Source of the DNA: Isoperla grammatica
Lineage: Eukaryota; Arthropoda; Insecta; Plecoptera; Perlodidae
DNA length: 64,000 bases
Direction: 5' to 3'
Assembly: GCA_945910005.1 (NCBI GenBank)
Contig: OX246746.1
Coordinates: 23,591,092-23,655,091, forward strand
Shown here: one piece after another, positions 12,577 through 23,050 of the stretch
How positions within the stretch are numbered: the stretch's first letter is position 1
Layout: the number at the start of each line of letters is the position of its first letter
Program-made: the position numbers and the translations under genes
The notes under the pieces: generated by a model
What the model saw: the letters and a program-made list of their open reading frames with translations, nothing else
Database searches by the model: none
What the model was told of the DNA's origin: nothing

Positions 12577-12855
12577 ACCGATAGAGATGGCTCAGCAGTA
12601 AGACGCGAGACTCTAATTCGGGAGGTCGCCGGTTCAATTCCGCGGCCACCGACAGTCCAGACTGAAGGTTTTTCCGAGGTTTTCCTCTGTCGTAAAAACG
12701 AATACTGGGATTGAGTCATACTAGCAGCCCTCGGACATTCCTTCCCAACTATTCAAACACCCTAATAACCTAGTTAGTCACCTGAAGAGGGGCACATCAG
12801 GTAAAGATGGTGTGCACCCTATAACGGGTATTCCTACGGAAAATTATTATTATTA
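12577..12855 (+). repeat. Main tRNA-derived SINE, copy 1 (full length)
   Basis: A full-length copy of the main SINE family of the window. It starts ACCGATAGAGATGG, with an A box TGGCTCAGCAG at 12588-12598 and a B box GGTTCAATTCC at 12631-12641, as expected for an internal RNA polymerase III promoter. The body includes GGTTTTTCCGAGGTTTTCC, a CTGGGATTGAGTC block and TAGTTAGTCACCTGAAGAGG. It ends in a short ATT tail. It is non-coding and would need LINE enzymes for mobility. Other copies lie at 18509, 38975, 41683, 44236, 51511, 54670 and 57426. Confidence 0.85.
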
Positions 12856-13931
12856 AACTGATTGCGGTTATTGAAGCTTATAATGTTATAGGTTAGGTTA
12901 CCTGATATCGAGTGAACATCAGCTTTAAGCTCAGACGAGTTCGTTACGCCATGAGTACAAACTTTAATCATACTTTTTTGTAGATGAGTACGAATGCCAA
13001 ATGGACTCTCTGACACATTCCGCGTTTGGCAGAGGAAAACCTCGGAAATACGTAATTCAGGGTGGCCAACGGCGTCATCTAATATTACTTGTGTCATAAA
13101 TACTCTAGGCCAAACTATTTTACTTCTCACTTATTGTAACATCACGTCATACCACACTAATATCCGCATATGTACTTCATCCACTGGGATTTACAATTAA
13201 ATTGCAACTGTTCATTCACAAATCGTAACAACGTACGTCGTTGTCCGCCTCATACCCTTCCACGTTTATAACGCATCATGTTTTTAAAATTGCATACATA
13301 GTAGGCCCGACACATATTGCATTAAATACATGTATAAAATGCAATCATTCTTGTACTCATTCCGCACTTTCCTTTACAATCGAAATAATTGCGCTGGAGA
13401 AAATTATCGCAGATTTAGTTTAAATTTATCACCTTTTGTGATTCACTGGATACTTATAGGTTTAACACTGTAAATGTTGCTTGCTAATAACATAGAGTGT
13501 AATACCTATAGTTTGTGCTTGAGGTTGTGGTAACGGTATGCAAATAGCGTGCTGTAATATACAAACTATCATGGTGTAACGCAATCACAAATAAGAATTA
13601 GAAATGCAAGAGCTCAGTAAATATTGAAACCACATTGAAATAACGACGGAAATGAGCAGAACGTAGAGATGAGGAGGATGTAACTACACAGAACATAGGG
13701 AGTTTTGCTGTACAAAATGAACGTAAATACAACCGTGTAGGCGGTGAGATCGATCCCCAGGGGAAAAGCATCGTCTATCACTAATATTCCCCATGTAATA
13801 ATATGCAGTAAGAAATTGCTTCCTTAGTGATTTTTCGAAAATAACACAATATGAGATCGAGTTGATTTCCGCTCAGTATCGATATAGAACCGTTACTCAT
13901 ATACTTCGTGTGAAACGAGAAAGCTTGCTCT
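12856..13931. other. Non-coding DNA, no recognisable feature
   Basis: Only short ORFs without recognisable similarity. A B-box-like GATCGATCCCCAGG near 13747-13760 may be a remnant of a SINE head, but no A box is convincing. Confidence 0.35.
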
Positions 13932-14131
13932 AAAGCCATATACCAACAATTGTCGACATCGGGTTCGCAATCACAATCCGGAAATCGTGGTTGTGGTGCT
14001 GGTCACAACCAAATCGTAACGTCGTACATGATGTCGCAATTCGGTGTTTAATGGGAATGTGTTGATATTTCGAAGATTGCGATCTTGGTTCCGATTGCGA
14101 TCACGATGCCGACAAGTGTGGTTAGGGTTTT
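13932..14131. mobile_element. MITE, family with CCACAATTGTCGG-type ends, copy 1
   Basis: A 200-bp non-coding element with imperfect terminal inverted repeats. The left end reads AAAGCCATATACCAACAATTG then TCGACATCG. The reverse complement of the right end reads AAAACCCTAACCACACTTG then TCGGCATCG. The interior is rich in GATTGCGAT and ATCG motifs. A second copy of similar length and ends is at 32698-32894, which supports a real family. No transposase is encoded. The target duplication is not clear, so the superfamily is left open. Confidence 0.65.
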
Positions 14132-14970
14132 ATATACTCACTGCGATGAGCTTGCGATTTCTGTGCGTACTAAAATAAGCTCCAGATAATAGTTTTATCG
14201 GTGCCAGTTTCTTTTATAATTGACTAAGTATTTAAAAGTATATATCTATCATATTTGATTATAAAACTATTTATTATATTTATATTTATTGTAAACAAAC
14301 AGATGGAAAAAATAATAACTCAAGCGAAAATAGTATAAATTGAAGAAACATAGATAATCTTCGAACATAAATGAATTTACAACATAACGGTTAAATGAAA
14401 GATTTTATTAGCAAGTATATGAAACTTTGAAATGTTCCTGGGATGTTTTGTTAATTGAACCTGTGATCCATGTGATATGTGTGTCCTAGATAAATAAGTG
14501 AAGACTATTAAGAGCTGTCAACTTCAGCTAATACAACAAATGTAGCCTCGTGTTTCTGAATGGCCAAAAATATATAGGCCCATTCCCGTAAGTTTTGTTT
14601 CCCTTTTGTCCCGTTGAAAGCGCTGAGAAACGTCGAGGCCATTTCCGGCGGAAGTGAAGCGTGAAATCACTACACTACAACATTCTACATCAAAACGCTA
14701 GGCCATAAGGCAATGAATGTTTCACGCATTATGTGTGCATTATAATGCCTATACTATTCGCAAGTGATTTACAAGAGTGGTCAAAACATACTTCACGCTA
14801 TTTAATTAACCTAAAATTCGTAATGCGTAAAGACAACATTTCAATGTGAAGTCCAAAAGTAAATTACAACATTAAGAAAATTATTTTGATTCATCACATT
14901 GAATATTCTTAGTTACATCTAAAACTCTCATTGAAATGTAGAAACAAACTATATTCTCTGTTGTCAAATT
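14132..14970. other. AT-rich non-coding DNA
   Basis: No ORF, repeat terminus or RNA-like structure recognised. Confidence 0.35.
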
Positions 14971-14990
14971 TGTTTTCTAGCTAGAAAACA
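14971..14990. repeat. Perfect 20-bp palindrome
   Basis: TGTTTTCTAGCTAGAAAACA is perfectly palindromic and lies in AT-rich DNA; imperfect symmetry continues a few bases outward. It could form a hairpin or be a dimer binding site, but nothing around it assigns a role. Confidence 0.6.
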
Positions 14991-15222
14991 ACAAAATTCA
15001 ATAGCTTAATTATTCAGTTTAATCGGGTCTGATTAGATTAAATTAAATGGCGAACATAAAAAATACAGCTATGCAGATAATATGAATTAGAATATACCAA
15101 ATAGCGATCAAGAACTGTGTTTTAGTTCATTCAGTATGTTATTTATTCATGAATAAATTAATATAGTGTGGTTGACCTGTTTCGGAAATCCTAGTTCAGT
15201 GGCTCATTAAAAGGGGTATGGC

Positions 15223-15259
15223 AGGGAGGGGGAGGGGGAGGGGGAGGGGGAGGGGGAGG
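15223..15259 (+). repeat. (GGGGGA)n short tandem array, G-quadruplex motif
   Basis: About six copies of GGGGGA in tandem, preceded by GGGA. Five or more G5 runs separated by one A make this the clearest G-quadruplex-forming sequence in the window. It sits in otherwise AT-rich, gene-free DNA. Confidence 0.85.
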
Positions 15260-15697
15260 ATTTTTCCCCAATACACGCCTTCTCACGCAATACCACACTA
15301 ACAATGCTCAACACTTGTCACAAACACCGGAACGTCAAAAATGGTTTAGTGAATTCACTATAATAGTAAACGCCAACGGGGAAATGAAGAATTATTATTC
15401 ATTGTTTTAAACATGATCCGTTTATGCCAATTTATCACTTACTATACACATTGCTGGCAGGTATAAATTTTTTGTTGATGGTAACGTAAAAGTTAATGAT
15501 GCAATGTTAGTATATTATAAACAATAGATACTTCAGAATAGGATACAAATACTACTCAAACTTGGTGGCTAGCAACTAAATGTTTTTTGTAATACTATGT
15601 ATCGATCTATTTGAAAGAATTTTTGTACTCTACAACGTTTGATAAAGCAATTCCATACAGCATTTTATGATGGGTGCCAAGAACATATGAATAATTA

Positions 15698-15898
15698 ATT
15701 AAAAATATAGGACTATACACTGTTCCTTGTCAATTAAAATACTTATAAAACGGTGCAATATTTCGGGAGCTGATTAGCTCCCGAAATATTGCGTCGTTTT
15801 ATAAGTATTTTAATTGACAAGGAACAGTGTATAGTCCTATATTTTTTATCACACATATATACCTGTTCTACTAAGTTTCTGTTTTTGATATGAATAAT
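15698..15898. mobile_element. Near-perfect palindromic (foldback) element, copy 1
   Basis: From about 15707 to 15842 the sequence is a palindrome with arms of about 66 bp. The left arm runs from ATATAGGACTATACACTG to TTTCGGGAGCT, and the right arm is its reverse complement with only two adjacent mismatches (CGGTGC versus CGACGC). The arms meet at GGGAGCTGATTAGCTCCC, leaving almost no loop. The 40 bp to the right (ACACATAT...ACCTGTTCTACTAAGTTT) is shared with the copy at 57032-57345, so the palindrome seems to be one end of a longer family. No protein is encoded. Confidence 0.75.
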
Positions 15899-16393
15899 TA
15901 GTTTCGCAGACGATGGGGAGTCGAACACACCACGTCTCAAGTCGCATGCAGCAAAGCAGCCGTTTCGCAAATATCCCGAAATCAAGCTCTAGTTTACTCC
16001 TATGTTTTCCGCCACTAATTAGATTATTTTCAATATTCATAATATATTGATGTGGTGTTCACGAACTTTGAATTTAGTTAACCGGTTGGTTTTCAGTCTT
16101 CAGATCGAGTTTGCTGGGGTTGGAGCGGAGTTACAAGATGCGGTATATCTAATTGGAGTACATACCTCTTATGTCTGTCTCTTGAGAAGCATCAAGCTCC
16201 AAGCCCGGCAACTACTTGGGAAACGGTGTCACGGTATTAACTTGTAACTTGTAACCGTAGACAGAATGGGCAACAGATACGACCGCCAAGTCAGTGATTG
16301 GTCGTAAGGAAACGCGACCTTTCAGCTTTTCATGACGTCACTTCAACGGTGACTAAATGGAAATGAAACTCTTTATGCATGTACGAAAGAATG
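15899..16393. other. Non-coding DNA next to the palindromic element
   Basis: The first bases continue the sequence shared with the other palindromic copy. The rest shows only short chance ORFs. Confidence 0.3.
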
Positions 16394-16413
16394 AATAATA
16401 ATAATAATAATAA
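16394..16413. repeat. (AAT)n microsatellite, short
   Basis: About six to seven AAT units ending in TAAAAATA. Confidence 0.9.
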
Positions 16414-16945
16414 AAATACACTTTATTGTGCCTTTGGCTGCAGACGAATCAGCCGTCTAATCAGAATATGTATTATTTTTATTTTTTCTTGTGTTTCAGA
16501 AACTCATTTGTAGAAAGAAACGGAGATAGTGAATTGTTAATGATTTCGAGTTGTGTTGAGTTGACAGATACATTATTGTGTGCATTAATGTATTGCTTCA
16601 TTTTTGCTTCGGTTTGAATCCAGTAATTACTTAATGACAGTTAATATTTTTGATCCATTTCTATCACTTACGAAATACCCTTATTTTTCGTGAAAAACGT
16701 ATGTACGTCCTAGCATGTTTTTTCATATAGCGAATGTTTAGTGAATTTTAGAATATACATGCAGACCTACAACGAAAATGCGAAATTTCTAAACCTAAAT
16801 GCGAACATTTCGAGACATTAATGGTGGAAACTTGTGTCCCATGCACTTCTAATAGGTCTATACATTAACCTCTGAAACCTACCATAGTGTGTCCAGGCGC
16901 AGTGCTGGCTCATTACGCTACCATAACTCCAGCCAGAAGAATGTA
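16414..16945. other. Non-coding DNA, nothing recognised
   Basis: AT-rich with only short ORFs; no transposon end or splice-bounded exon could be identified. Confidence 0.3.
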
Positions 16946-16977
16946 CCCCCCCCCCCCTCCCCTCCCCCTTCCCCCAC
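16946..16977. repeat. C-rich polypyrimidine tract
   Basis: A run of 12 C is followed by TCCCCTCCCCCTTCCCCC. The opposite strand is G-rich and could form a G-quadruplex. ORFs on both strands across it (poly-Pro and poly-Gly) are artefacts of composition. Confidence 0.85.
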
Positions 16978-18201
16978 CACAACACCACAGTCACACACAC
17001 ATACATGTGTACGCGCTTCAACATTGCATCGAGTAGGACATAATCGACCGGTCTCTAGTACGAATCCAGCCAGCAATTGTGTTAATAGGAATAGTAAATG
17101 TGACTTCGCAGCCTTCATAGCAAAATGAAATAAAATAATAATAAAATATAATAAATGATAAAATAATAAAATGATATATGTCCCCCACGAAGCACTACTT
17201 CCTGTAATAAAGACAATAAATACAAATTAATACATTTTATTTATTTATTTATCAACAATTCGTTTCTGCTTTTTACATGACTAATATCTTACTCTTGTAC
17301 CGTTCGACCATACATCGATTAGTCGATATCGATGCATATTTCTGGAGTCGGGTTTACTTTAAAAACAAATAAAATCGTTTTTTTTCTTATTTGTTTTATT
17401 GAATGCAATAGCCTAATTTACAAGACCAATGCCTCCAAAGAAAACAGTAAAATTAAATTACATCCAGTACCCTTGGGTCGATAATTTCGCCCGACATGAT
17501 GTTTTGTTAGTGATTTCAACAAGTATCGTTACTAATTCAGTCAACCACCAGAGGCGTTCGCGATGATAACAAACTTGTTCCTTCTTTTCTTTCTTTGATA
17601 TCGATTATTTCCGCGATGATGTCGACATCGAACGAGTTTCGACATCGCGATGTGACGTCGATTTATTTACTTGTCGATCACGATGTAGTATAGTCATTTT
17701 CCATCGACGGTGCCGGGGCGATCTTACTTTGAATAGCGTCTCTAATGTCGGCGCGCTGTCGTACAAGCAACAACAATACCAGCGACCTGGAAGCATTCTA
17801 ATCAGATCCGTACGCCTCCAGCTACGATCGATAAACTTAGCTTGTTTAGCTAATCTGTAATGGAAGCAGCTTTGACAGCTAAAAGTGGTGCAATACACCA
17901 AGTTTGGAATTATCGAAATAATAACACAGGCCGCGGATGATACACGCAAACCTTGTCATACCTATATCGACTGAATTTAATGGCTGTTCCCCACAGTAGT
18001 GAAATGGCTTTATATAAAGTGCTTAACCAAACGCTTGTGTTTACTCTTAGGGACAATTATTGAAATTATCGACCGTAAAATCTTGATAAAAAAAACTACT
18101 TCAAAAGAAATAGGCAGTTGAATAAACCTACCATTAAATGTTCTGAAAATACAGTTGTAAGTAGGTTGGCGGTTCGTGTGACTAGGCCACTAGGGTATAA
18201 G
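16978..18201. other. Non-coding DNA, nothing firmly recognised
   Basis: There are AT-rich parts (17120-17260) and a segment with CpG-containing GATCGA/TCGATAT motifs (17580-17720). The 114-codon ORF at 17605-17949 (minus) has no recognised domain and is treated as chance. Confidence 0.35.
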
Positions 18202-18233
18202 CAAAGATTACATACACTAAAGTGTAATCTTTG
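18202..18233. repeat. Short inverted repeat (hairpin)
   Basis: CAAAGATTAC and its reverse complement GTAATCTTTG flank 12 bp; flanking TATA bases extend the symmetry slightly. No function is assigned. Confidence 0.5.
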
Positions 18234-18508
18234 GTATAACGTCTGTAGAATGATAAGAACACGATACTTTAGGTGGGCTAGGTGGAGTTCGAACTCCGAC
18301 ATCCTACTTGTCACATGATGTCAAGTGTAAATATACACGATAGTAAAAAGATATGACATTGAAGTTCAAAGAACAGTCTTCATCTTCTTCCTGTCACCAC
18401 TGTTTTGTATTATCAATCTTCATCGTTGTGTGTTGATTGTAACCAACAAACTATTATTCACATAACTGAATAGCCCCGACACTAGATAAATAAATTGTTA
18501 TTGGATTC

Positions 18509-18771
18509 ACCGATAGAGGTGACTCAGCGGTAAGACGCGAGACTCTAATTCGGGAGGTCGCCGGTTCGATTCCGGCCACCGGCAGTCCTGACTGAAGGTT
18601 TTTTCCGAGGTTTTCCTCAGTCGTAAAAGCGAATGCTGGGATTGAGTCCTACTATCAGCCCTCGGACAATCCTTCCCAAATATCCAAACACCCTCATAAC
18701 CTAGTTAGTCACCTGAAGAGGGGCACATTAGGTAAAGCTGGTGTGCACCCTAGAACGGGTATTCATACAAA
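18509..18771 (+). repeat. Main tRNA-derived SINE, copy 2 (best-preserved)
   Basis: The best-preserved copy of the main SINE. A box TGACTCAGCGG at 18520-18530 and B box GGTTCGATTCC at 18563-18573 form a canonical internal pol III promoter. The tRNA-related head ends near GGCCACCGG, and the body of about 190 bp follows: CAGTCCTGACTGAAGG, then GGTTTTCCTCAGTCG, then GCGAATGCTGGGATTGAGTC, then CACCTGAAGAGGGGCAC, and ends ACGGGTATTCATAC. A long ATT tail follows directly. The GCGAATGCTGGGAT block is shared with sequence downstream of the LINE ORF at 1.9-2.0 kb. The parent tRNA was not identified. Confidence 0.9.
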
Positions 18772-18910
<139 letters not shown>

Positions 18911-19030
18911 GCATTCTAAACCACCCCATGCAATACAGGCAAGGATTTATACAGCTAAGTAATGCCCAATTGACATTGACACGTGTTTGGGAGGTGGGAG
19001 ACTAAGTGAAAATTGTCCGTGGACTTACTT

Positions 19031-19160
19031 ATAGTCCCAGTATTGACTTATATGGTTGAGAAAATACCCGGGAAAACTTCAGTCAGGATTGCCGGTGGTG
19101 GGAGTCGAACGCGAGCCTCGTGTGCTAACGCTGAAGAGCTCCGTTGGTGACCGACCAAAG
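19031..19160 (-). repeat. Diverged SINE related to the main family (partial)
   Basis: On the minus strand a related SINE can be traced. The plus strand reads AGTCCCAGTATTGACTTA, then GGGAAAACTTCAGTCAGGAT and TGCCGGTGGTGGGAGTCGAAC, matching body and head of the main SINE in reverse. The 5' part (anticodon half of the head) differs, which may mean a different tRNA head on a shared body. Confidence 0.55.
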
Positions 19161-19264
19161 ATGATGATCCCCAACGTAACAAGTCTCACACCGCGGTACA
19201 GATAAGGATCGGAGTCGGTCAGTCAAACTCTCCATCTGGCTTTTAAATATAAAACAAACTATAG

Positions 19265-19420
19265 CTGTCCCAAGACTACCTTACACATGCTTTCGTCACA
19301 GGCGACTGGTTCGTAGCCAATCAGCGATCGGTATTGGCGCAGGTGTGTCTCGAGCGGTTCTCTGGTTTGCTACGACTGCCCCGGATGTGACGAAAGCAGG
19401 TGGAAAGTAATCTTGGGTCC
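19265..19420. mobile_element. MITE of 156 bp with ACTATAG target-site duplication
   Basis: Imperfect terminal inverted repeats are visible: left CTGTCCCAAGACTACCTTAC then ACATGCTTTCGTCACA, and the reverse complement of the right end GGACCCAAGATTACTTTCCA then CCTGCTTTCGTCACA. The element is flanked by ACTATAG at 19258-19264 and 19421-19427. Adding one imperfect base makes 8 bp, the length typical of hAT. It has no coding capacity. Confidence 0.7.
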
Positions 19421-19606
19421 ACTATAGTTGTAAGTTTGCTTTAATATAAACATTGTATCCGATTGTATTCATTAAACTTGCTGTGATTTGTAAAGATTAT
19501 TCTAAATACGATTTTAAACTATTTGTAGTAGGCCACTAAGCAAAACACAACATGTAATAATACTGCAATATAAAGCTCACACTTTCTAAGAAATTGTCTG
19601 CCAATC

Positions 19607-19690
19607 AGGTGATGATGATATTTGGGTTTTACGTCCCACATTTTTGCAACTTTGGCTAATCGAGACGATCAGGTAGTGTCGAGTATGGTC
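19607..19690. repeat. Dispersed-repeat fragment with TTTTACGTCCCAC motif (candidate)
   Basis: The segment GATATTTGGGTTTTACGTCC, followed by CACATT and CGAGACGATCAGG, resembles a motif repeated in arthropod genomes (variants of GGTTTTACGTCCCA). This is recalled resemblance, not a search result. Confidence 0.3.
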
Positions 19691-20084
19691 GTCGTTCTTT
19701 TGGCCAACTTATAATAACATCTCAGATAAAACTGTGTGTCAGTCCGGCCCTAAGCTAAGCATAGTGCGCCAATGGTTCCCAGCTCCGAGACAAGACAATG
19801 CGGCGCTTCGTCACTATGAATCAGGTCGCCCCTAAATGGCCCAGCTCACACCGAATTCTCACACCACGCAACGCAGCGCAACTAACGCAGGCCAAAGACA
19901 AATTCACTCGGAGCTATTTGCAAACACTATAAATGTTTCCGGAATCCTTCCTTTATCCTCAACTGCTGACACTTCAACCCCGCAATTTATAAAGTCTTAA
20001 TCCCCTCTATTGCGCCCGCTCTCTCTCACTCTCTCACTCCCACAACTTCTCAAGTCTTGCACACAAATGGCCATCTAATGCGCC

Positions 20085-20165
20085 TGGACTCATCATTACT
20101 GTCTCTGAACTAGGATCTAGCACTTTTCTTACCAAACTGAGGCCAGGGTTCGAATCCTGTGTACG
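20085..20165 (+). repeat. tRNA-like SINE head (candidate)
   Basis: GAACTAGGATCTAGCAC resembles a degenerate A box, and GGGTTCGAATCCTG at about 20140-20153 is a good B box. The spacing is compatible with a tRNA-derived head. The body downstream was not matched to another copy here. Confidence 0.35.
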
Positions 20166-21770
20166 TAGTGACATCTCTACATTGATTCTCTTTACATATC
20201 CTTAGAGCAATACAATACTTTACATATCCAAAGAGCAATAATAACTATCTGGAATTGAGGACGAGTGTACAACAACTTACACTATTCGTACAAAAACAAG
20301 GTCATTCTTTGAATCTTGTACACGTTGAGTTATCTACAAACAGATTCCTCCTGCCCCCTCCCCTCACATTCATACTTTCGCCCACAAAATTATATTTGAA
20401 TATGATGGATATTTATTTATAGTGATTATCTTCAACTGTCTTCGGTCACAACCAGCTAAATTGCGCATATCTATCTATCTAGCTAAATTGCGCACATATT
20501 GCGTTTATCGTACAAAGATAAATGTTCGTGAAATAACTGTTGCAGGGCACAAAATTACTCCCTTCACTACAATGTATGGTATGTTTATAGTAAATATGGA
20601 AGAGCGTGTAAACGGTATGATTGGGGGAAATTCTTGTTCAGGATTGGTAGTTGTGGTTGTCACATGTTGGCTCTTGACGTACGAATCTAAATGACAGTGT
20701 GTGTATCATCAATGTAATCACTGAAAACGTTCGTCATATAGTTGAAAAACTTTACATTTCAATTAATTGCTGTATTTTTCAAGGAAGGAACGGTGAGGGT
20801 TTGATATGTTTTATGAAGTGAGGCTAAGCTTTTCAACATTCTGTAGGTTTCGCGTTGTAAAAACCGCTGAGAGTGTTTTCTTTTTTTAGAGAGAGAAAAT
20901 CTTTGTTTATGTCTGTTAACATTCCCCAAAATTAGTTTCCATATCTTAGGTATGATTCAAATAATGAGAATTAGCGTATTAATATAAAACAATATATAAA
21001 TAATATATAGCTTCGCACGGTTACAATATTATATTTTGATATTAATACCTTCTAGAGATGTAATCAAAAATGCATTACACTCACGCGTTTCAAACTAGCC
21101 CGGCCTCTCACATTGTGGAAGTGGTACTATAAACACGGACATCAATTAATAACGCTGGCACCGAGTACTAGATTAATAACATGTAGACTAATACCGTGCC
21201 AAATGCCAGCCCATTATACAGCATAAGGGGACAATGGATGTAGCCGATAACGCAATCTTACATGATTGTCAAATCATTCCGTTGATGTTCTGCCAAGCCT
21301 GCCTAGTCCATCCATCACGAGATACACGACACCGTTGACATCGCCCAACACAGAAGCAAGACGAATTGCGGTATTACATGTGTTAGTACAACACTGCTAC
21401 ATAAATGTTCGATGGTGCAAACACGAATAACACACTCGGTAGCCTACTCTTTTGGTTAATTTACATCTATACTGATGATGTTAGTGATGTTATGTGTTGT
21501 TAGCATGCAGGCCGCATCGAAACAAACTAGTTGTATTCGGATTTCGGTTCGGCATAATTATTTTTGTTCAAAAACAGTTCAGTTAAATCATAATGGTATG
21601 GTTATAAGTGGTTTGGCTTAAATGGCAAAAACACAGGATAAGGTAACTAGGAACGAATCCACAATTAATCATTTCTTCAGTTGTTGCTAAATTACAAATC
21701 GTGTAGTAAAGGCTTGGAAAATCGTAGGGGAAAATGCAATTGGATGAAGCGAGTGGAGGGGAGACTTGTT
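20166..21770. other. Non-coding DNA, nothing recognised
   Basis: Repetitive CTATCTATCTAGCTAAATTG near 20467 is short. The ORFs, for example 20422-20694 plus, have no recognisable domain. Confidence 0.35.
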
Positions 21771-22040
21771 CGTCTAGTACCAGGTCAAGCCGCTAGGCCA
21801 ACACTCGCTCCGGTTCGCCTAGTACCAAGTCACGCCGCTAGGCCAGCTGCCACCCTATAGTTTCCAGGTCAAGCCGCTAGGCCAACATTTACTCTGGTTT
21901 GCCTAGTACAGTAGTAGTATCAGTAGTAGTAAGTCAAGCCACTGCGCCAACATTTGCTCTGGGTCGCCTAGTACCAAGTTAAGCCGCTAGGCCATCTATC
22001 GCCCTGGTTTGCCTGGTACCAGATCAAACCGCTTGTCGCC
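21771..22040. repeat. Degenerate minisatellite, about 46-bp unit, six copies
   Basis: The unit consensus begins CGCCTAGTACCAAGTCAAGC, continues CGCTAGGCCAACATTTG and ends CTCTGGTT. Copies begin at about 21771, 21816, 21863 (missing its first bases), 21901, 21965 and 22011 (partial). The copy at 21901 is lengthened by a CAGTAGTAGTATCAGTAGT insertion, apparently AGT slippage. The array is more GC-rich than its surroundings and each unit holds TAGGCC/GGCCTA-like half palindromes. No frame stays open through the whole array. Confidence 0.8.
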
Positions 22041-22507
22041 GTGTATTATTTTAGTTAAGTATTTGTCCGCTGTAGATGAATGCGGCGAGCGCTCATCGTG
22101 CAGTAATACAGCCACAGGTGACTCGAGAGACTGTGCACAACCCCCAGCTGAGCCACTGGGTCCGGTCAACCCGTCGCGTGCCGAGGGAGAGTCGGACGCT
22201 AAAGGGTAATGGGCTACAGGGGATAACACTGACACCGCTTAGTAGGAAATGGACGAGGAAAAAGGTGATAATTAGATATCCGAGTAAGAAAAAAGACGAT
22301 GAGAAAAATCAATTGCCCTCTTGTTAGTACATCAGTCACCGGCGATGGCCGACTCACAAGTGGTGGGGTATAGCCTACATACGTATCATCATAACACATA
22401 ACTATAATTAAAGTATCGATTAGTAATGTGTCGTAAATAATAGACGGTAAAAGTATTACTCAACAGAAAAGCAAACTTACGTGCATGAGGACATTACGCA
22501 AGGAGGA
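22041..22507. other. Non-coding DNA beside the minisatellite
   Basis: Short overlapping ORFs on both strands at 22000-22400 have no recognisable product. GC content is moderately higher than in the surrounding DNA. Confidence 0.3.
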
Positions 22508-22527
22508 AAGAGAGAGAGAGAGAGAGA
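22508..22527. repeat. (AG)n microsatellite
   Basis: About ten AG units. Confidence 0.9.
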
Positions 22528-22576
22528 ATCACACAATTCAGGAATACCAATTACCTTATCAGATAACAACACTGTA

Positions 22577-22589
22577 CCTCCCCCCCCCC
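22577..22589. repeat. Poly(C) run
   Basis: Homopolymer of about 12-13 C residues. Confidence 0.85.
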
Positions 22590-22954
22590 CTTGGAAGTGA
22601 GGCACTATACTGACAATGCTGTCTTCTACAAAGTTTGTTTTAGGGGGCAATTGCAATCAATTGCAGTTTCACTTCTGACAAGTTTTTTGTTTTATTACAC
22701 TAACATCAATGCTAATTGAGCCGGGTTACGTTTCAGCGCGATAGTGGTTGATTTTAACATTGCACACCTCAAAACGACAATAATATACGTGACACGCGAA
22801 GAATGGCATTAGCAGGTACACTGTACACACAACTGTAATTAGTAATTACGACGGTTTGAACTATTACAGGCGGTAATTAAGGACCCAATTGTTTTAGCTC
22901 GATTGGTTAGTAAAACCGCTATAATACATGTGCTGTGGTTTCTAGCTGAGTGAC

Positions 22955-23050
22955 TGATTGATCCTGATGAAGCTTCCAACACGGTCAGCGAAACGTCGAG
23001 AAGGAACGACGCGTGGTCCATCACAGATCTACGGGTACAACTCGTAGATA
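22955..23050 (+). other. Structured motif resembling Penelope-like element termini
   Basis: The order CTGATGA (22964-22970), a short stem-like segment GCTTCCAACACGGTCAGC, then GAAAC (22990-22994) and CGTCG...CGACG arms recalls the catalytic-core order of hammerhead ribozymes carried by Penelope-like retroelements. Bases before CTGATGA (TGATTGATC) pair partly with bases after the second stem (GGTCCATCA). An extra A lies between CTGATGA and the stem, and the cleavage-site triplet is not clearly right, so catalytic activity is doubtful. A further hairpin, ATCTACG...CGTAGAT, follows at about 23027-23049. No GIY-YIG or RT ORF is nearby. Confidence 0.35.

Noticed and set aside
21771..22040. CRISPR-like array of repeats and spacers
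   Set aside because: Units are contiguous, degenerate and without unique spacers of constant length; the setting is eukaryotic. It is a minisatellite.
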